DNA of 64,000 nt, from NCBI RefSeq assembly GCF_001613005.1, contig NZ_BDBN01000032.1:1-64000 (forward strand). Direction: 5' to 3'. The position numbers and the translations under genes were made by a program. The notes beneath the pieces are model-generated. The model made no database searches. It was given only the letters and a program-made list of their open reading frames with translations, and was not told the DNA's origin. Positions 1 to 9,333 of the stretch are shown piece after piece; within the stretch, counting starts at the first letter, position 1, and each line of letters begins with the position of its first letter. The stretch is from Nocardia nova NBRC 15556 (GTDB lineage Bacteria; Actinomycetota; Actinomycetes; Mycobacteriales; Mycobacteriaceae).

Positions 1-64
1 GCGGAAGCCGGGCCTTTCCGCGTCCGGGCGACCACTCGAGCGAGGTGGACCTCAGGCCAGGGCG

Positions 65-1570
65 TTACGGCTCCGCTTCGGTGTCGGGCGCGCACACCAC
101 ATCGGCCGCCGGCAATACCCCGTCGGCGAAGTACCCGTTGATGGCCGCGCCGACGCAGCGACTGAGGCCGGGACGAAAAGTCATGTGAATCCGCACGTTC
201 GCCAGTGTGACGAGGCGGGACGAGCTCAGATCACGATGCAGGGCGAGGGCGTGATCGTACGGCGTGCGCGGATCACCGGTCGCCTGCACGATGAGCGCCG
301 GAACCGAATTCCGCACCGTGGTAGCGCTTTCCACGGGCGGGGGCCAGAAGGCGCAGGGTTGAATGTTCGCCGCCAGTGCGCCGAATATCGGCTGTGTGGC
401 GCGACGTTCCTCGATCTCCGACCAGTATCGCGCCGGATCGGCGGGCGCGGCATCGTCACCGCAGGCGACGAACGCCAGTGCCGAATCCTCGTAGTGCCGA
501 AGGGTATCCAGCGTATCCGCCAGCCAGGGTGTGTGGTCGGTGACGGGCGTTCCGCTCACCGCGGCCCGCAACTCGGCGACGGTGTCGGCGGCCTTCCCGT
601 TCAGCCGGAAGTTGCCCAGCAGGTTGTGCAGGAGGAACGGCAGCCAATGATCGTCGACGGCGAAGCCGTTCACCGTGACCGGCCGACGAGCGAGGTCGTT
701 CACCAGCTGTTGGACGGTGGCGCGGACCTGCGCCGCCGTCGTACCGAAGTGATAGTCCGGATCGTGCCGGGCGGCCCATCCGGCCCAGTCGTCGAGTGCC
801 GCCTCGTCGGCGGCGCCCCAGTCACGCACCATCCCGGTCCAGTACCGGTCCGGATCGATCGCACTGTCGAGCACCATGCGATCGACCGACCGCGGAAACA
901 TCTGCGCGAACACCGCACCCAGATAGGTGCCGTAGGAGACGCCGTAATAGCTCAGCGCCGGTTCCCCGAGGACGCGCCGGATCACCTCCATATCGCGAGC
1001 CGTGTTGCGGGTCGTCACCTGCCGCAGCGCGGCGGAATCGCCTGCCAGACAAGCCATCGCCAGACGCGCGGCGCGAGCGGTGTCGGCCAGGAATCCGTCC
1101 AGCCCGACCCCGGCGGAACGAATCATCTCACCGATCGGCCAGCCGCAGCTCCGGCCGCCGCCGGACCGCCCGACACCGCGTGGATCCATGCCGATCAGGT
1201 CGTAGTGCGCCCGAACCTCCGGCGCCAGAACGTCTCCCAGCAGATCGATCGTGTCCAGCCCCGAGGCCCCGGGCCCGCCGGGATCGGCCAGCAGGACGCC
1301 ACGCCTGCGGTCCGGATCGGTCGCCGGCACCCGGGATATCGCGATGTTCAGGGTCCGGCCGTCGGGGTCGGCGTAGTCCAGCGGGACCCGCACTGCCGCG
1401 CAGGAACCGCCGACCGCGTCCAAGGTGTCGAGACCACACGGCTTCCAGTTGGCCCGCTGGCGGTAGAAGCGGTCCATGCCCGTGACGGGCGACGGAACCG
1501 CCGCACCGGAGGTGACGAGCACGGCCGCCACCGCCAGCACGGCCGCCGTCCAGCGAAACACCCTCGACAT
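65..1570 (-). CDS. Secreted alpha/beta hydrolase with TAP-like C-terminal domain
   Basis: Likely an exported serine hydrolase of the tripeptidyl-aminopeptidase/SlpD-SlpE type, which removes peptides or cleaves ester or amide substrates outside the membrane. The chosen start gives a clean Sec signal peptide (MSRVFRW, then an Ala/Val-rich core ending near GAAVPSP). An earlier in-frame start at 1600 adds ten residues that do not look like a signal. The nucleophile elbow GVSYGT fits G-x-S-x-G, LLADPGGPG is the oxyanion-side motif of this family, and QATGDPRTP near the end carries the acid residue. The last ~90 residues match the TAP-like module with a paired cysteine. About 501 residues, the normal length for the family. 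Monocistronic by appearance; substrate unknown. Confidence 0.85.
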   Translation of the reverse strand: MSRVFRWTAAVLAVAAVLVTSGAAVPSPVTGMDRFYRQRANWKPCGLDTLDAVGGSCAAVRVPLDYADPDGRTLNIAISRVPATDPDRRRGVLLADPGGPGASGLDTIDLLGDVLAPEVRAHYDLIGMDPRGVGRSGGGRSCGWPIGEMIRSAGVGLDGFLADTARAARLAMACLAGDSAALRQVTTRNTARDMEVIRRVLGEPALSYYGVSYGTYLGAVFAQMFPRSVDRMVLDSAIDPDRYWTGMVRDWGAADEAALDDWAGWAARHDPDYHFGTTAAQVRATVQQLVNDLARRPVTVNGFAVDDHWLPFLLHNLLGNFRLNGKAADTVAELRAAVSGTPVTDHTPWLADTLDTLRHYEDSALAFVACGDDAAPADPARYWSEIEERRATQPIFGALAANIQPCAFWPPPVESATTVRNSVPALIVQATGDPRTPYDHALALHRDLSSSRLVTLANVRIHMTFRPGLSRCVGAAINGYFADGVLPAADVVCAPDTEAEP

Positions 1571-1667
1571 CAACAGGTTCCGGCCCTGCGAGCGCCACAC
1601 TCGTCCACGTCGCCACGGTAGCCGAGGGATTCGGGGTCGCCCGTGGCGGGAAGAATCCGGCGCCCGC

Positions 1668-2459
1668 CTACCGGTCGCCGATCAGCAGAGTCTGGGTGCT
1701 GCGGCCGACCGGACCCTTCTCGTCGTAGAGCCGGGATTCGGCCATCCCGATGCCACTGCGTTCCGGATAGGTCACCGCATCCAGGCAGACCCACTCCCCC
1801 ACCGGTTCACGATGCAGCGTGACGGTGAGGTCGGTATTGATGAAAAGGTAACGCTCCCAATCCAATACCGCGCTCACGCCGTTACCGGAATCGGCCGCCG
1901 CGAGAGTCCGCTCCAGGGGACTGGGAGTGGTTCCGGCGACGATCGGATAGCGCAGCTTGATCCAGCAGACCGCCGGACCCGGCTGCTGGAAGGAGCCGGC
2001 GACGAAGCGGTAGTCGATTCCGGTGTGGAATCCGACGGGCTGATTGCTGGGGAACTCCCCACTCTGTGCCACGGTGTCCGGCCCGGGATACGCGCCGGCC
2101 GCCACCGCATCCGGCGGCACCTCGACCTCCGGATCGGCCACCCGCAGCCGCCACGCGTTCGCCTTCAACACCGGTCCACGGTCGGTGGCGACGGTGGCCT
2201 CGATCAACTCCACGCTGCGCCCCGGCCGCACCACCCGCGCCTCGGCCCGCAGCGGCGCGATCGGGACCGGCCCGAGAATCTCGACCGCCACCCGCCCGAC
2301 CCGGAAACCGGGCCGCGGCTCACAGCGCTCGATCACATGCCCGAGCAGCGCCGACGGCGGCCCCGCATGCTGCGCGTCCGGCGACCACGGACCCCGGGTC
2401 AGCTCGGTGGAGTGGAACAGCACGGGATCCGAGGGATCGGGTCGATAGAAGGCCTCCAT
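1668..2459 (-). CDS. Thioesterase (hotdog) family protein
   Basis: A 263-residue protein resembling actinobacterial double-hotdog acyl-CoA thioesterases (TesB-like, 'thioesterase family protein'), which hydrolyse acyl-CoA in the cytoplasm. Supporting features are the N-terminal substrate-entry segment with HAGPPSALLGH, then the hotdog strand pattern RVAVEILGPVPIAPL / RAEARVVRPGRSVELIEATV, and a second half with VGFHTGIDYRF and DLTVTLHREPVGEW, which is how the two hotdog repeats usually read. The ATG at 2459 follows an AAGGAT-like ribosome site. It is followed 97 bases later by the TAP-like hydrolase on the same strand. The acyl chain specificity cannot be told from sequence. Confidence 0.75.
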   Translation of the reverse strand: MEAFYRPDPSDPVLFHSTELTRGPWSPDAQHAGPPSALLGHVIERCEPRPGFRVGRVAVEILGPVPIAPLRAEARVVRPGRSVELIEATVATDRGPVLKANAWRLRVADPEVEVPPDAVAAGAYPGPDTVAQSGEFPSNQPVGFHTGIDYRFVAGSFQQPGPAVCWIKLRYPIVAGTTPSPLERTLAAADSGNGVSAVLDWERYLFINTDLTVTLHREPVGEWVCLDAVTYPERSGIGMAESRLYDEKGPVGRSTQTLLIGDR

Positions 2460-2518
2460 GGATCCTTATTACCGCACCGGCCCGGCACCGCCCTGCTCGC
2501 CCTGACCGGCGCGGTGCC

Positions 2519-5305
2519 TCAGCCCGTGGGTTGTTCCCACTTCTCGCCGTCACTCTCGGTGCCGGCGGGACAGCCGGTGGGTGTGCGGCGCTCGGGTGCG
2601 ATCGGATACATCACCAGGCATTTCGGCGGCAGGTCGGGATCGTTCAGATCCGAGGTGACGAGCACGCCGATCGAGGCGCCAGTCGCGATTCCGCCCGGGC
2701 CGTCGAAACGCAGCTTGCCGGTGATCGTGTCGGCGTCGAGATCGGGACGCCGCAGTTCCAGGCCGATGGCCGCGCGGTCGATCGCGCCGTCCGCGGCCGA
2801 CCGCTCCGGCCGGGACCGATTACGCTGCACGGCCCGGAGGAACAGTTCGGCGACGTCGAAGGTGATTCCGGTGCGGTCGCCGGGCCAGCTCTCGTGAAAA
2901 TGCGGCAGGTCGCGCCGCAACTGCGTCAGCTCCGCGCACAGGCTGCGCAGGCTCAGGCCCGCGTGCTCCATGCGGTCCGGCGCGCCGTCGCGCACGCAAT
3001 TGCTGCCCGCCAGCAGCGCCGGTACCCCCTTGGCGACGTATCGGACCGGAAATCCGATCGGCGCGGCATTCTGCACCAGCTTGTCCGACACCGCGCGGGT
3101 CGCGGTGTCGTTGGCCAGGATCGGCGGCGGGGCGTCACCACAGTGTTGAGCGGCCACGTTGACGAACGGCCCGAAATCCGGATTGCGGCCGGCGAAGAAC
3201 AACAGCGTCCGCGGCGCGTCGGGGTCCGCCGGTGCGCACGGCAGCGGCAGACCGTAGATCTGCTGCTGTTCGGACCACGTGTAGACGTCGCCGAGCATAT
3301 GTCGCTGCGCCAGTACCGCTTCGAGGTCGTCGGCCAGAGTCCGCACGTAGATGTCGTCGCGATCCGTCGGTGCGTAGACCGTCACCTTGTCGTAGCGGCG
3401 GGTGCCGTCCGCATTCCTCGCGCCCGCGGCGTACTCCGCGACGAGTTCGGCCTGGGCGTGGTTGTCGGGGACGGGTTGGAAGTAGGTGGGCGACACGGCG
3501 TCGAGCCCGTCGGCCGACAGGGTGGTCGCCATCGTGGGAACCCCCAGCTCACCCAAACGCGCGATGGCTCTGCGGGTTTCGGCCGTGCTCCGGTCGAGTC
3601 CGATCACACCGACCACGGTCGGATCCGATCGCACCAGCCGGCTGATCTGGTGCTCGACCACCCAGGTCGCGTATCGCATGGTCGATCCGCCGTTCGCGAT
3701 CACGATGCGCAGCAGCGGTTCGGACTCGCCGTTCTGCTTGTTCGCCCGCCGCTGCTGAACCGCCAGGCCCGCCAGTTCCTCGGCCTGGGCGTGGGGGTAG
3801 CGCACGTTGCGGTCGGTGTAGGTCATCCCGGCGAAGTAGATCAGGGTGACGAGCGGACGGCGGGGATTGTCGTGGCGCAACCGCGCGGCCACGGTGTTCT
3901 GGCGGAACACCTCGCGCTCCATCTCGACGAGTTCCTCGTCGTCGGCGAAAACCTGTGCGGCACCGGCACTCAGCCCGATGCATTCGGTTCCGCGGACCAC
4001 GACATCGACACCCGCGTGCCACGGCCACGCGGTGCATCCGACGGCGATGCGAGGCTGGACGGCCGTGACCGTCGCGGCTACCAGGGCGGCAACGGGAAGC
4101 AGGGCGATCACGGTGACCACCGACCGTCGCGCCGCCCACGGCGGCGCCGGCGGCTGCGCCAGCTCGGCGTGCTCGAACGGTTCGAGCGTGCCGGACAGCG
4201 AATCCGGTAGGGGCAGGCTGAGATACCAGCTGTCCGTGCGGCGGCGGCGACGGCGCCCATCGATATCGGCCTGCCAGGAGCTCAGCGGATCATCGCGAGA
4301 GTCCAGCGATTCGAAGTGCAGGTGCGGGTGCTCGACGGAATCCTCGATGCGCGAGATCAGCGCGAGCGGATCGAAAAGCCCGGTCTCGTTGCGGATCTCG
4401 TTGACGTAGCGCATCAGGCCGGTAGCGCTGTCCCCCGGTTCGACGCCATCGAGCAGCGCCACCGGATATGCGGTGCGACGCCAGCTCGACGGACGCCACA
4501 GCCTCCGGCGATAAGCGACGCGCAGATCTTCCAGAAAGGCGTTGACCAGCAACTTCGCGATCTGCTCGTTGTTCTCCCGGCGGCGCATCGGCTCGGCGAG
4601 ACGCACCCCGAATCCGACGAAACTGTTCGACAGCCGTGGCGTCAGATAGCGCTGGTGCATGAACCAATAGCTCACCGGCGACAACCCCGGCACATGCGAA
4701 CTCACGAACAGCCACAACCGCACGATCGGCCACATCGACAGCACCACCGTCAGCACCCGGGAGACGGTCCCTCCGATGGCGCCGAGTGCCGTGGTCGAAT
4801 GCTCGGCGGCCGGCCCACGGCGCAGCAGTTCCGGCAACCGCTCGCGCAATTGCGCCGACGCCTCGGTCGCGGCCCCCTCGAGCCGTTGCCGCATGAGCCA
4901 ATCGGCAGTGCGGTAGCGCGGAAAGGGTATGGGCCCCATGGCCGTGTCGTCACTGGAGAAGCACTTGTAGAGCTCCTGCAGCAGGGCCAGGAAACGCGGA
5001 TCCAGCTCGTCTGGGCCCTCCGGTGGGTGGTCCGGCGTGGACGGCTCGAGTTTCGGAATCTGCACCACCGCACGCGGAACCGCGCGGCGGCTGCCCGGGG
5101 AGGCCAGCCAGTCACCACAGCGCCGCAGCAGGCCATCCGCGGAAAGCGGTGCGGCGCTGCTGATCAGGCAGACGATCGGCGGCGGCGTTCGCCTGGTCTT
5201 GCGGTAGCGGAACAGCACCGGCAGCACCCGCGGTCGCTCGTCGGGCACCGTCACCCGGCGCAGCAGATTCTGGATCCTGCGAACGTCGCCTCGTACATCC
5301 GGCAT
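2519..5305 (-). CDS. Large one-pass membrane protein with extracytoplasmic substrate-binding fold
   Basis: A 928-residue protein in three parts. Residues 1 to about 390 are Arg-rich and look cytoplasmic. A single strong membrane segment follows near residue 395 (SVVTVIALLPVAALVAATV). The remaining ~510 residues read like a type I periplasmic-binding (Leu/Ile/Val receptor) fold: VVGVIGLDRSTAETRRAIARL, LGVPTMATTLSADGL and LLFFAGRNPDFGPF are the alternating strand-helix pieces typical of that fold, and several cysteines suggest disulphides outside the cell. No enzymatic motif was recognised in the N-terminal part. It may be a sensor that binds a small molecule outside and signals through the N-terminal domain; this is inference. 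Apparently monocistronic. Confidence 0.6.
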   Translation of the reverse strand: MPDVRGDVRRIQNLLRRVTVPDERPRVLPVLFRYRKTRRTPPPIVCLISSAAPLSADGLLRRCGDWLASPGSRRAVPRAVVQIPKLEPSTPDHPPEGPDELDPRFLALLQELYKCFSSDDTAMGPIPFPRYRTADWLMRQRLEGAATEASAQLRERLPELLRRGPAAEHSTTALGAIGGTVSRVLTVVLSMWPIVRLWLFVSSHVPGLSPVSYWFMHQRYLTPRLSNSFVGFGVRLAEPMRRRENNEQIAKLLVNAFLEDLRVAYRRRLWRPSSWRRTAYPVALLDGVEPGDSATGLMRYVNEIRNETGLFDPLALISRIEDSVEHPHLHFESLDSRDDPLSSWQADIDGRRRRRRTDSWYLSLPLPDSLSGTLEPFEHAELAQPPAPPWAARRSVVTVIALLPVAALVAATVTAVQPRIAVGCTAWPWHAGVDVVVRGTECIGLSAGAAQVFADDEELVEMEREVFRQNTVAARLRHDNPRRPLVTLIYFAGMTYTDRNVRYPHAQAEELAGLAVQQRRANKQNGESEPLLRIVIANGGSTMRYATWVVEHQISRLVRSDPTVVGVIGLDRSTAETRRAIARLGELGVPTMATTLSADGLDAVSPTYFQPVPDNHAQAELVAEYAAGARNADGTRRYDKVTVYAPTDRDDIYVRTLADDLEAVLAQRHMLGDVYTWSEQQQIYGLPLPCAPADPDAPRTLLFFAGRNPDFGPFVNVAAQHCGDAPPPILANDTATRAVSDKLVQNAAPIGFPVRYVAKGVPALLAGSNCVRDGAPDRMEHAGLSLRSLCAELTQLRRDLPHFHESWPGDRTGITFDVAELFLRAVQRNRSRPERSAADGAIDRAAIGLELRRPDLDADTITGKLRFDGPGGIATGASIGVLVTSDLNDPDLPPKCLVMYPIAPERRTPTGCPAGTESDGEKWEQPTG

Positions 5306-5467
5306 GCGTCGCCCCCTCCGCAGCGTCTGCGCTCCCCGTCGCCTTTCGAGTACCCGGGACTGTACTCAACTACGCCCACATCGGCAGGCCTCGCCGGAAC
5401 GCGCCGATGCCGGCCGGCGGTCGGCTACCGGGGAGGGCGGCCGGAAGGTACGCCCGCGGTCGCGGCG

Positions 5468-6283
5468 CTACTCCGCCGAGGTATGCAGGCGTGCGCTGAG
5501 GAACTCGAGAATTTCGTCGCGGGCCGTGCGGGTGGGGTGGCCCTGCTCGTCGACGAAATGCGCGGTGACGATGCTGTGCGGGGTCTGGACCACGTCGCGG
5601 AAGAACGGCGGCGGGGCGGGGTTGGCGGATTCGCCCGGCAGCACGCGGCCGTCGAAGGCGTCGCCGAGCAGCGCCCGGTAGGCGGCGAAGCGACGGCCGG
5701 TGCACCAGCGGTCGTTGTCGAAACGGTAGGCCAGGACCGTCAGACCGTCGCGCTGGATGCGGTCGCGGATCGCGGCCGCGTCCTCGTCGCTCACCTCGAT
5801 GCCGGCGGGATCGTCCAACGGCAGCGAAGGATGATTCACCACCGGGGCGACGACCGACGGTTCGAGCGTCATGGTGAGCGCGAAATTGCCGGTGAAACAC
5901 AGGCCGAGCGCGCCGACTCCCGGACCGCCGCATTCGTCGTGGGCCATCCGCGCGAGCCCGCGCAGCCATCGGGTGACAGGACTCGTGCCGCCGCCCGCGA
6001 ACGCGCGGAATTCGGCACTCACACACGCGCGGCGGACTACTTCGGCGCCCTCCTCGGCCGTGGGATAGGCGCCGTCGACGCCGAACAGCGAGGGGAGGTA
6101 GACGGTGAACCCCGCGTCGCGGATCCAGCGCGCGAGCCGGAGGACGTCGGGGCTGATGCCCGGCATCTCCGGCATCACCACCACGGCCGGGCCGGATCCG
6201 GCCGTGTAGACGGTCTTGCTCACCCCGTCCACGTCGACCAGGCGGGGCGCGAAAGCGGCGATCGGGTTGTCGTCGGTATCCAT
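5468..6283 (-). CDS. Dienelactone hydrolase family protein
   Basis: A 271-residue cytoplasmic alpha/beta hydrolase of the dienelactone hydrolase (carboxymethylenebutenolidase-like) family. The start at MDTDDNPIAAF gives the right length and is followed by the family's first strand and oxyanion loop, AVVVMPEMPGISPDVLRLAR. The nucleophile elbow is GLCFTGNF: it has the cysteine typical of this family (G-x-C-x-G), not serine. The histidine region near the C-terminus reads AHFVDEQGHPT. The gene is divergent from the GlxA-type regulator 90 bases away, so that regulator may control it; the gap contains a repeated ATCGGCGGGA motif. Substrate unknown. Confidence 0.82.
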   Translation of the reverse strand: MDTDDNPIAAFAPRLVDVDGVSKTVYTAGSGPAVVVMPEMPGISPDVLRLARWIRDAGFTVYLPSLFGVDGAYPTAEEGAEVVRRACVSAEFRAFAGGGTSPVTRWLRGLARMAHDECGGPGVGALGLCFTGNFALTMTLEPSVVAPVVNHPSLPLDDPAGIEVSDEDAAAIRDRIQRDGLTVLAYRFDNDRWCTGRRFAAYRALLGDAFDGRVLPGESANPAPPPFFRDVVQTPHSIVTAHFVDEQGHPTRTARDEILEFLSARLHTSAE

Positions 6284-6373
6284 GTGGTCAGCCTCGGCCG
6301 GAATCGGCGGGAAGGCGATCGGCGGGATCGCCATGTTCGAGGGTAATCTCGCCATCGGACGAGGAGGCGGGTC

Positions 6374-7345
6374 GTGAGCGCGTATCGAGTGGGAGTGCTG
6401 GCGTATCCGGGCTGCTTCGCCTCCGAGGTGTTCGGGATTCCCGATCTGCTGACGATGGCCGCGCATGTCGCCGGTCCTGATCGCGCCGGTTACGAGGTGA
6501 CCGTGATCTCGCCGCGGCGCCGGGTGGTGGCGTCGGGCGGTGTGGCACTGTCGGTTTCGCCGTTGCGCGAGGTCGATATCCTCGTGGTGCCGGGCTTCGA
6601 ACTCGTTCCGGGTCTCGACCCGGATGCCCGGCTGCCACCGCTCACCGCCGAGATCGCGGCGATCCGCGCCCATGCCGCCGCGGGCGGAGCCGTCGTATCG
6701 ATCTGTGTGGGCGCGTTCCTGCTCGCCCGGGCCGGGCTGCTCGCGGACCGGAAGGCGACCACGGCCTGGCTGTTCGCCGACGAACTCGCGCAGCAGTGCC
6801 CCGAGGCCGATATCCGGCCCGATCGACTCGTCGTCACCGACCGCGGTGTGACGACGACGGCTGCCTTCAGCGCCATGTACGACTTCGCACTGGACCTCAT
6901 CGCACGTCACAGCGGCGCGCGGGTCGCGCGGACCACCGCGCGGATCGCCCTCGTCGACGACGCTCGCTCGTCGCAGACCCCGTATGTCGACGCGCGGCTG
7001 CTGCCACAGCCCGGAAATACGTTCTCCCGCAAGGTGATGCGTCACCTCGACCGCAATCTCACCGCCCGCTACGACCTCACCGCACTGGCGAGCGCGTTCC
7101 ACGTGAGCACTCGCACTCTGCTGCGGCGCTTCGCCGACGAGACCGGGCGCAGCCCGCTCGACTATCTGCAGTCCGCACGCGTGCGCCGCGCCCGGCACCT
7201 GCTCGAAACCACCGACCGCACCGTCACAGATATCTGCGGCGCCGTCGGCTACCGGGATGCGGGCACCTTCGCCGCCCTGTTCGCCGAACACACCGGTCAG
7301 CGCCCCGGGGACTATCGCACCACCTTCCGCCGCACCCGCTCGTGA
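6374..7345 (+). CDS. GlxA-family transcriptional regulator (DJ-1/PfpI + AraC HTH)
   Basis: A 323-residue regulator with an N-terminal DJ-1/PfpI-like domain (residues ~5-185; YRVGVLAYPGCFASEVFGIPDLL, and the nucleophile-elbow equivalent VSICVGAFLLARAG) and a C-terminal AraC/XylS DNA-binding domain (~215-320; two helix-turn-helix units, ALASAFHVSTRTLLRRFADETG and VTDICGAVGYRDAGTFAALFAEHTGQRP). The GTG start at 6374 lies downstream of a GAGGAGG-like ribosome site. In this family the amidase-like domain is usually a ligand sensor. It is divergent from the dienelactone-hydrolase gene, its most likely target. Confidence 0.88.
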   Translation: MSAYRVGVLAYPGCFASEVFGIPDLLTMAAHVAGPDRAGYEVTVISPRRRVVASGGVALSVSPLREVDILVVPGFELVPGLDPDARLPPLTAEIAAIRAHAAAGGAVVSICVGAFLLARAGLLADRKATTAWLFADELAQQCPEADIRPDRLVVTDRGVTTTAAFSAMYDFALDLIARHSGARVARTTARIALVDDARSSQTPYVDARLLPQPGNTFSRKVMRHLDRNLTARYDLTALASAFHVSTRTLLRRFADETGRSPLDYLQSARVRRARHLLETTDRTVTDICGAVGYRDAGTFAALFAEHTGQRPGDYRTTFRRTRS

Positions 7346-7432
7346 ATCGACGGGCCGCGACCGATGAGTTCCGGCGCGGCATCGCGTCTGTATCTACAGC
7401 TCGCAATCCGGGAGAACGGTCAGGGAGGACCC

Positions 7433-8122
7433 ATGAGCACCACAGCACTGCCACCCGTCGTCGACGCCGAGACCTGGCAGCGTGAACTCGACACGCTGCG
7501 AAGGCGGGAGAAGGCCGCGACCCGGGAATTGGACGCGATCGCCGCGGCGCGCCGCCGCCTGCCGATGGTGCGGATGCCCGACTACACCCTCGAGAGCGAG
7601 AACGGACCGGTCCGGCTGGCGGACGTCTTCGACGGCAAGTCGCAGCTGATCGTCTACAACCACATGTGGTTTCCCGGCGAAACCTGGCAATGCCCCGGTT
7701 GCACCGGATTCACCTCGCAATTCACCCGATTGGAGTTCCTGGACAACTGGGACGCCGCCTTCGTCATCGTCACCCAGGGGCCGATCGACGAGGCGCTGGC
7801 CTACAAGCGACGCGTCGGCAACACGATGAGCTGGTACTCCACCGCGAACAGCTCCTTCGGCGCGGACGTCGGCGCACCTCCCGGCGGCGGCTTCGCGGTC
7901 AACGTCTTCCTGCGCGACGGCGATACCGTCTACCGCACCTGGCACACCGACGGCCGCGGCACCGAACAGCTCGGCTACACCTTCGCCCTGATCGACCTGC
8001 TGCCCTACGGCCGCCAGGAGGAATGGCAGGACTCACCCGAGGGATGGCCGCAGTCGCCCACCTACAGCCGGTGGAGTGGATCGAAGGAGATCGCGGCGGC
8101 CTACGGCGAGCCCGGCGCCTGA
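7433..8122 (+). CDS. DUF899 thioredoxin-like protein
   Basis: A 229-residue protein of the DUF899 family, a thioredoxin-like fold common in actinobacteria and proteobacteria, with no settled biochemical role. The ATG at 7433 follows GGGAGG. Family landmarks are the N-terminal helix ending RRRLPMVRMPDYTLE, the strand LIVYNHMWFPGETWQCPGCTGFTSQFTRLEFLDNWDAAFVIVTQ with a C-P-G-C pair in the position of the redox motif, and the C-terminal YGRQEEWQDSPEGWPQ block. The end overlaps the convergent LuxR gene by 22 bases, so the two transcripts run into each other. Confidence 0.85.
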   Translation: MSTTALPPVVDAETWQRELDTLRRREKAATRELDAIAAARRRLPMVRMPDYTLESENGPVRLADVFDGKSQLIVYNHMWFPGETWQCPGCTGFTSQFTRLEFLDNWDAAFVIVTQGPIDEALAYKRRVGNTMSWYSTANSSFGADVGAPPGGGFAVNVFLRDGDTVYRTWHTDGRGTEQLGYTFALIDLLPYGRQEEWQDSPEGWPQSPTYSRWSGSKEIAAAYGEPGA

Positions 8123-9246
8123 GCGGAACGAGCCTCCGATTCCGTACCCGGCTCCGTCGGTAAGTACCACCCGTACGGGCTCGGAATCGCGCCGGCCGTA
8201 GTCAGCGGCGCGTAGTGGCGTCCGTAGAACGTCGCGACGAGATCCCGCCGACTGCGGATGTTCGACTTCGCGAGGATCGACTTCACGTGGTCCTGGACGG
8301 TGTACGCCGAGATGAACAGTTGCCGGGCTATCGCGTCCGTCGACGCGCCCCTGAGCACCAGCTCCGTGATTTCGCGCTCCCTCGACGTCAGGCCGTAGGC
8401 GCGGACCAGGACGTCGGAGAGGTGGTTTTCCGCGGCGCTCTCCACGATCACCGCGATCTGGCCCGAACCGGCGAGCACCGATCCGTGCACCAGAATCCAG
8501 CCGCCGCCGCGTCGGGGTAATCGCGCGTGCGCGGGGCGCTCGCACAATCCGGCGGCCGCCGATCGAGCGGCCGCGGCGATGGAGCGGAAAACGCTGGGAA
8601 CCGCCCCTGGTTCGGCGATTTCCGCAAGCCAGCGCTGGGCCGCCGGGGTGACGTCGCCGAGTGTGCCCTCCGGATCGACGATCGCGATACCGGGGCCGGC
8701 CACCTCGTCGATCGCACGGTCCACCGCGGTGTGCAGCATCGCGCGGCGCAAGCCGTCTGCGATCAGTGGCGCAACCTGCGCGATCGCCCGAACATCATCG
8801 GGTCCGAACGGATTTCCGTGGGTCCGGTATCCGACCAGCGTTCCCCAGCAGCTCCCACCGTCGAGAAACGCCGCCCGGATCTCGTCGATCACGCCGAGCG
8901 GCGCGAGCACCGTGCGCCATCGCGGCGAGCGCCGCAGTTCACCGCCCGTCGCCGCGTACAACGTCGCGACCGGTGGAGACGCGGCCGCCAGCGCCCCGAA
9001 CGTATTGATGTCCGGGACACGGAACTCGCTGTCGAACAGGGCCGCCTCGGTCCGCGGGTCCTCCTCCCGTCCGCTGACCACGCAGCTGGTGAACAACAGC
9101 GTGGCGGGGTCTGTCGTCGACCAGGCCGCCATATCCCACGACACCACGCGGCCCACTGCCGCATCGAGCGCGTAGCGAAGCTCGTCGAGCCCGAGTCCCT
9201 GGTGGCTCAGGCGCACCACTTCCCGCGCCAGCCGTGTTTCACCCAC
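8101..9246 (-). CDS. LuxR-family transcriptional regulator
   Basis: A roughly 381-residue regulator whose last ~65 residues form a LuxR/NarL helix-turn-helix: GLTSREREITELVLRGAS, then DAIARQLFISAYTVQDHVKSILAK and a dimer-helix SRRDLVATFYGRHY. The preceding ~300 residues resemble a GAF/PAS-like sensory region and contain no receiver-domain phosphorylation site. The GTG at 9246 (VGETRLAREVV) is chosen because upstream codons read as low-complexity antisense sequence. It is divergent from the SnoaL-like gene with an 87-base shared upstream region, which suggests it controls that gene. Confidence 0.8.
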   Translation of the reverse strand: MGETRLAREVVRLSHQGLGLDELRYALDAAVGRVVSWDMAAWSTTDPATLLFTSCVVSGREEDPRTEAALFDSEFRVPDINTFGALAAASPPVATLYAATGGELRRSPRWRTVLAPLGVIDEIRAAFLDGGSCWGTLVGYRTHGNPFGPDDVRAIAQVAPLIADGLRRAMLHTAVDRAIDEVAGPGIAIVDPEGTLGDVTPAAQRWLAEIAEPGAVPSVFRSIAAAARSAAAGLCERPAHARLPRRGGGWILVHGSVLAGSGQIAVIVESAAENHLSDVLVRAYGLTSREREITELVLRGASTDAIARQLFISAYTVQDHVKSILAKSNIRSRRDLVATFYGRHYAPLTTAGAIPSPYGWYLPTEPGTESEARSAQAPGSP

Positions 9247-9333
9247 GGAGCAACGGTAGCGTCCCCCCGGGCACCGCAGAATCCCAGGAAGTAGGGATGG
9301 CCGTGCCACTCGTTCGGATCGCACGATCGAGAC

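Noticed and set aside
185..6346. Long open frames on the + strand opposite the first four genes
   Set aside because: They are Arg/His/Gly-rich mirror frames of GC-rich genes on the - strand, with no domains and poor start sites.
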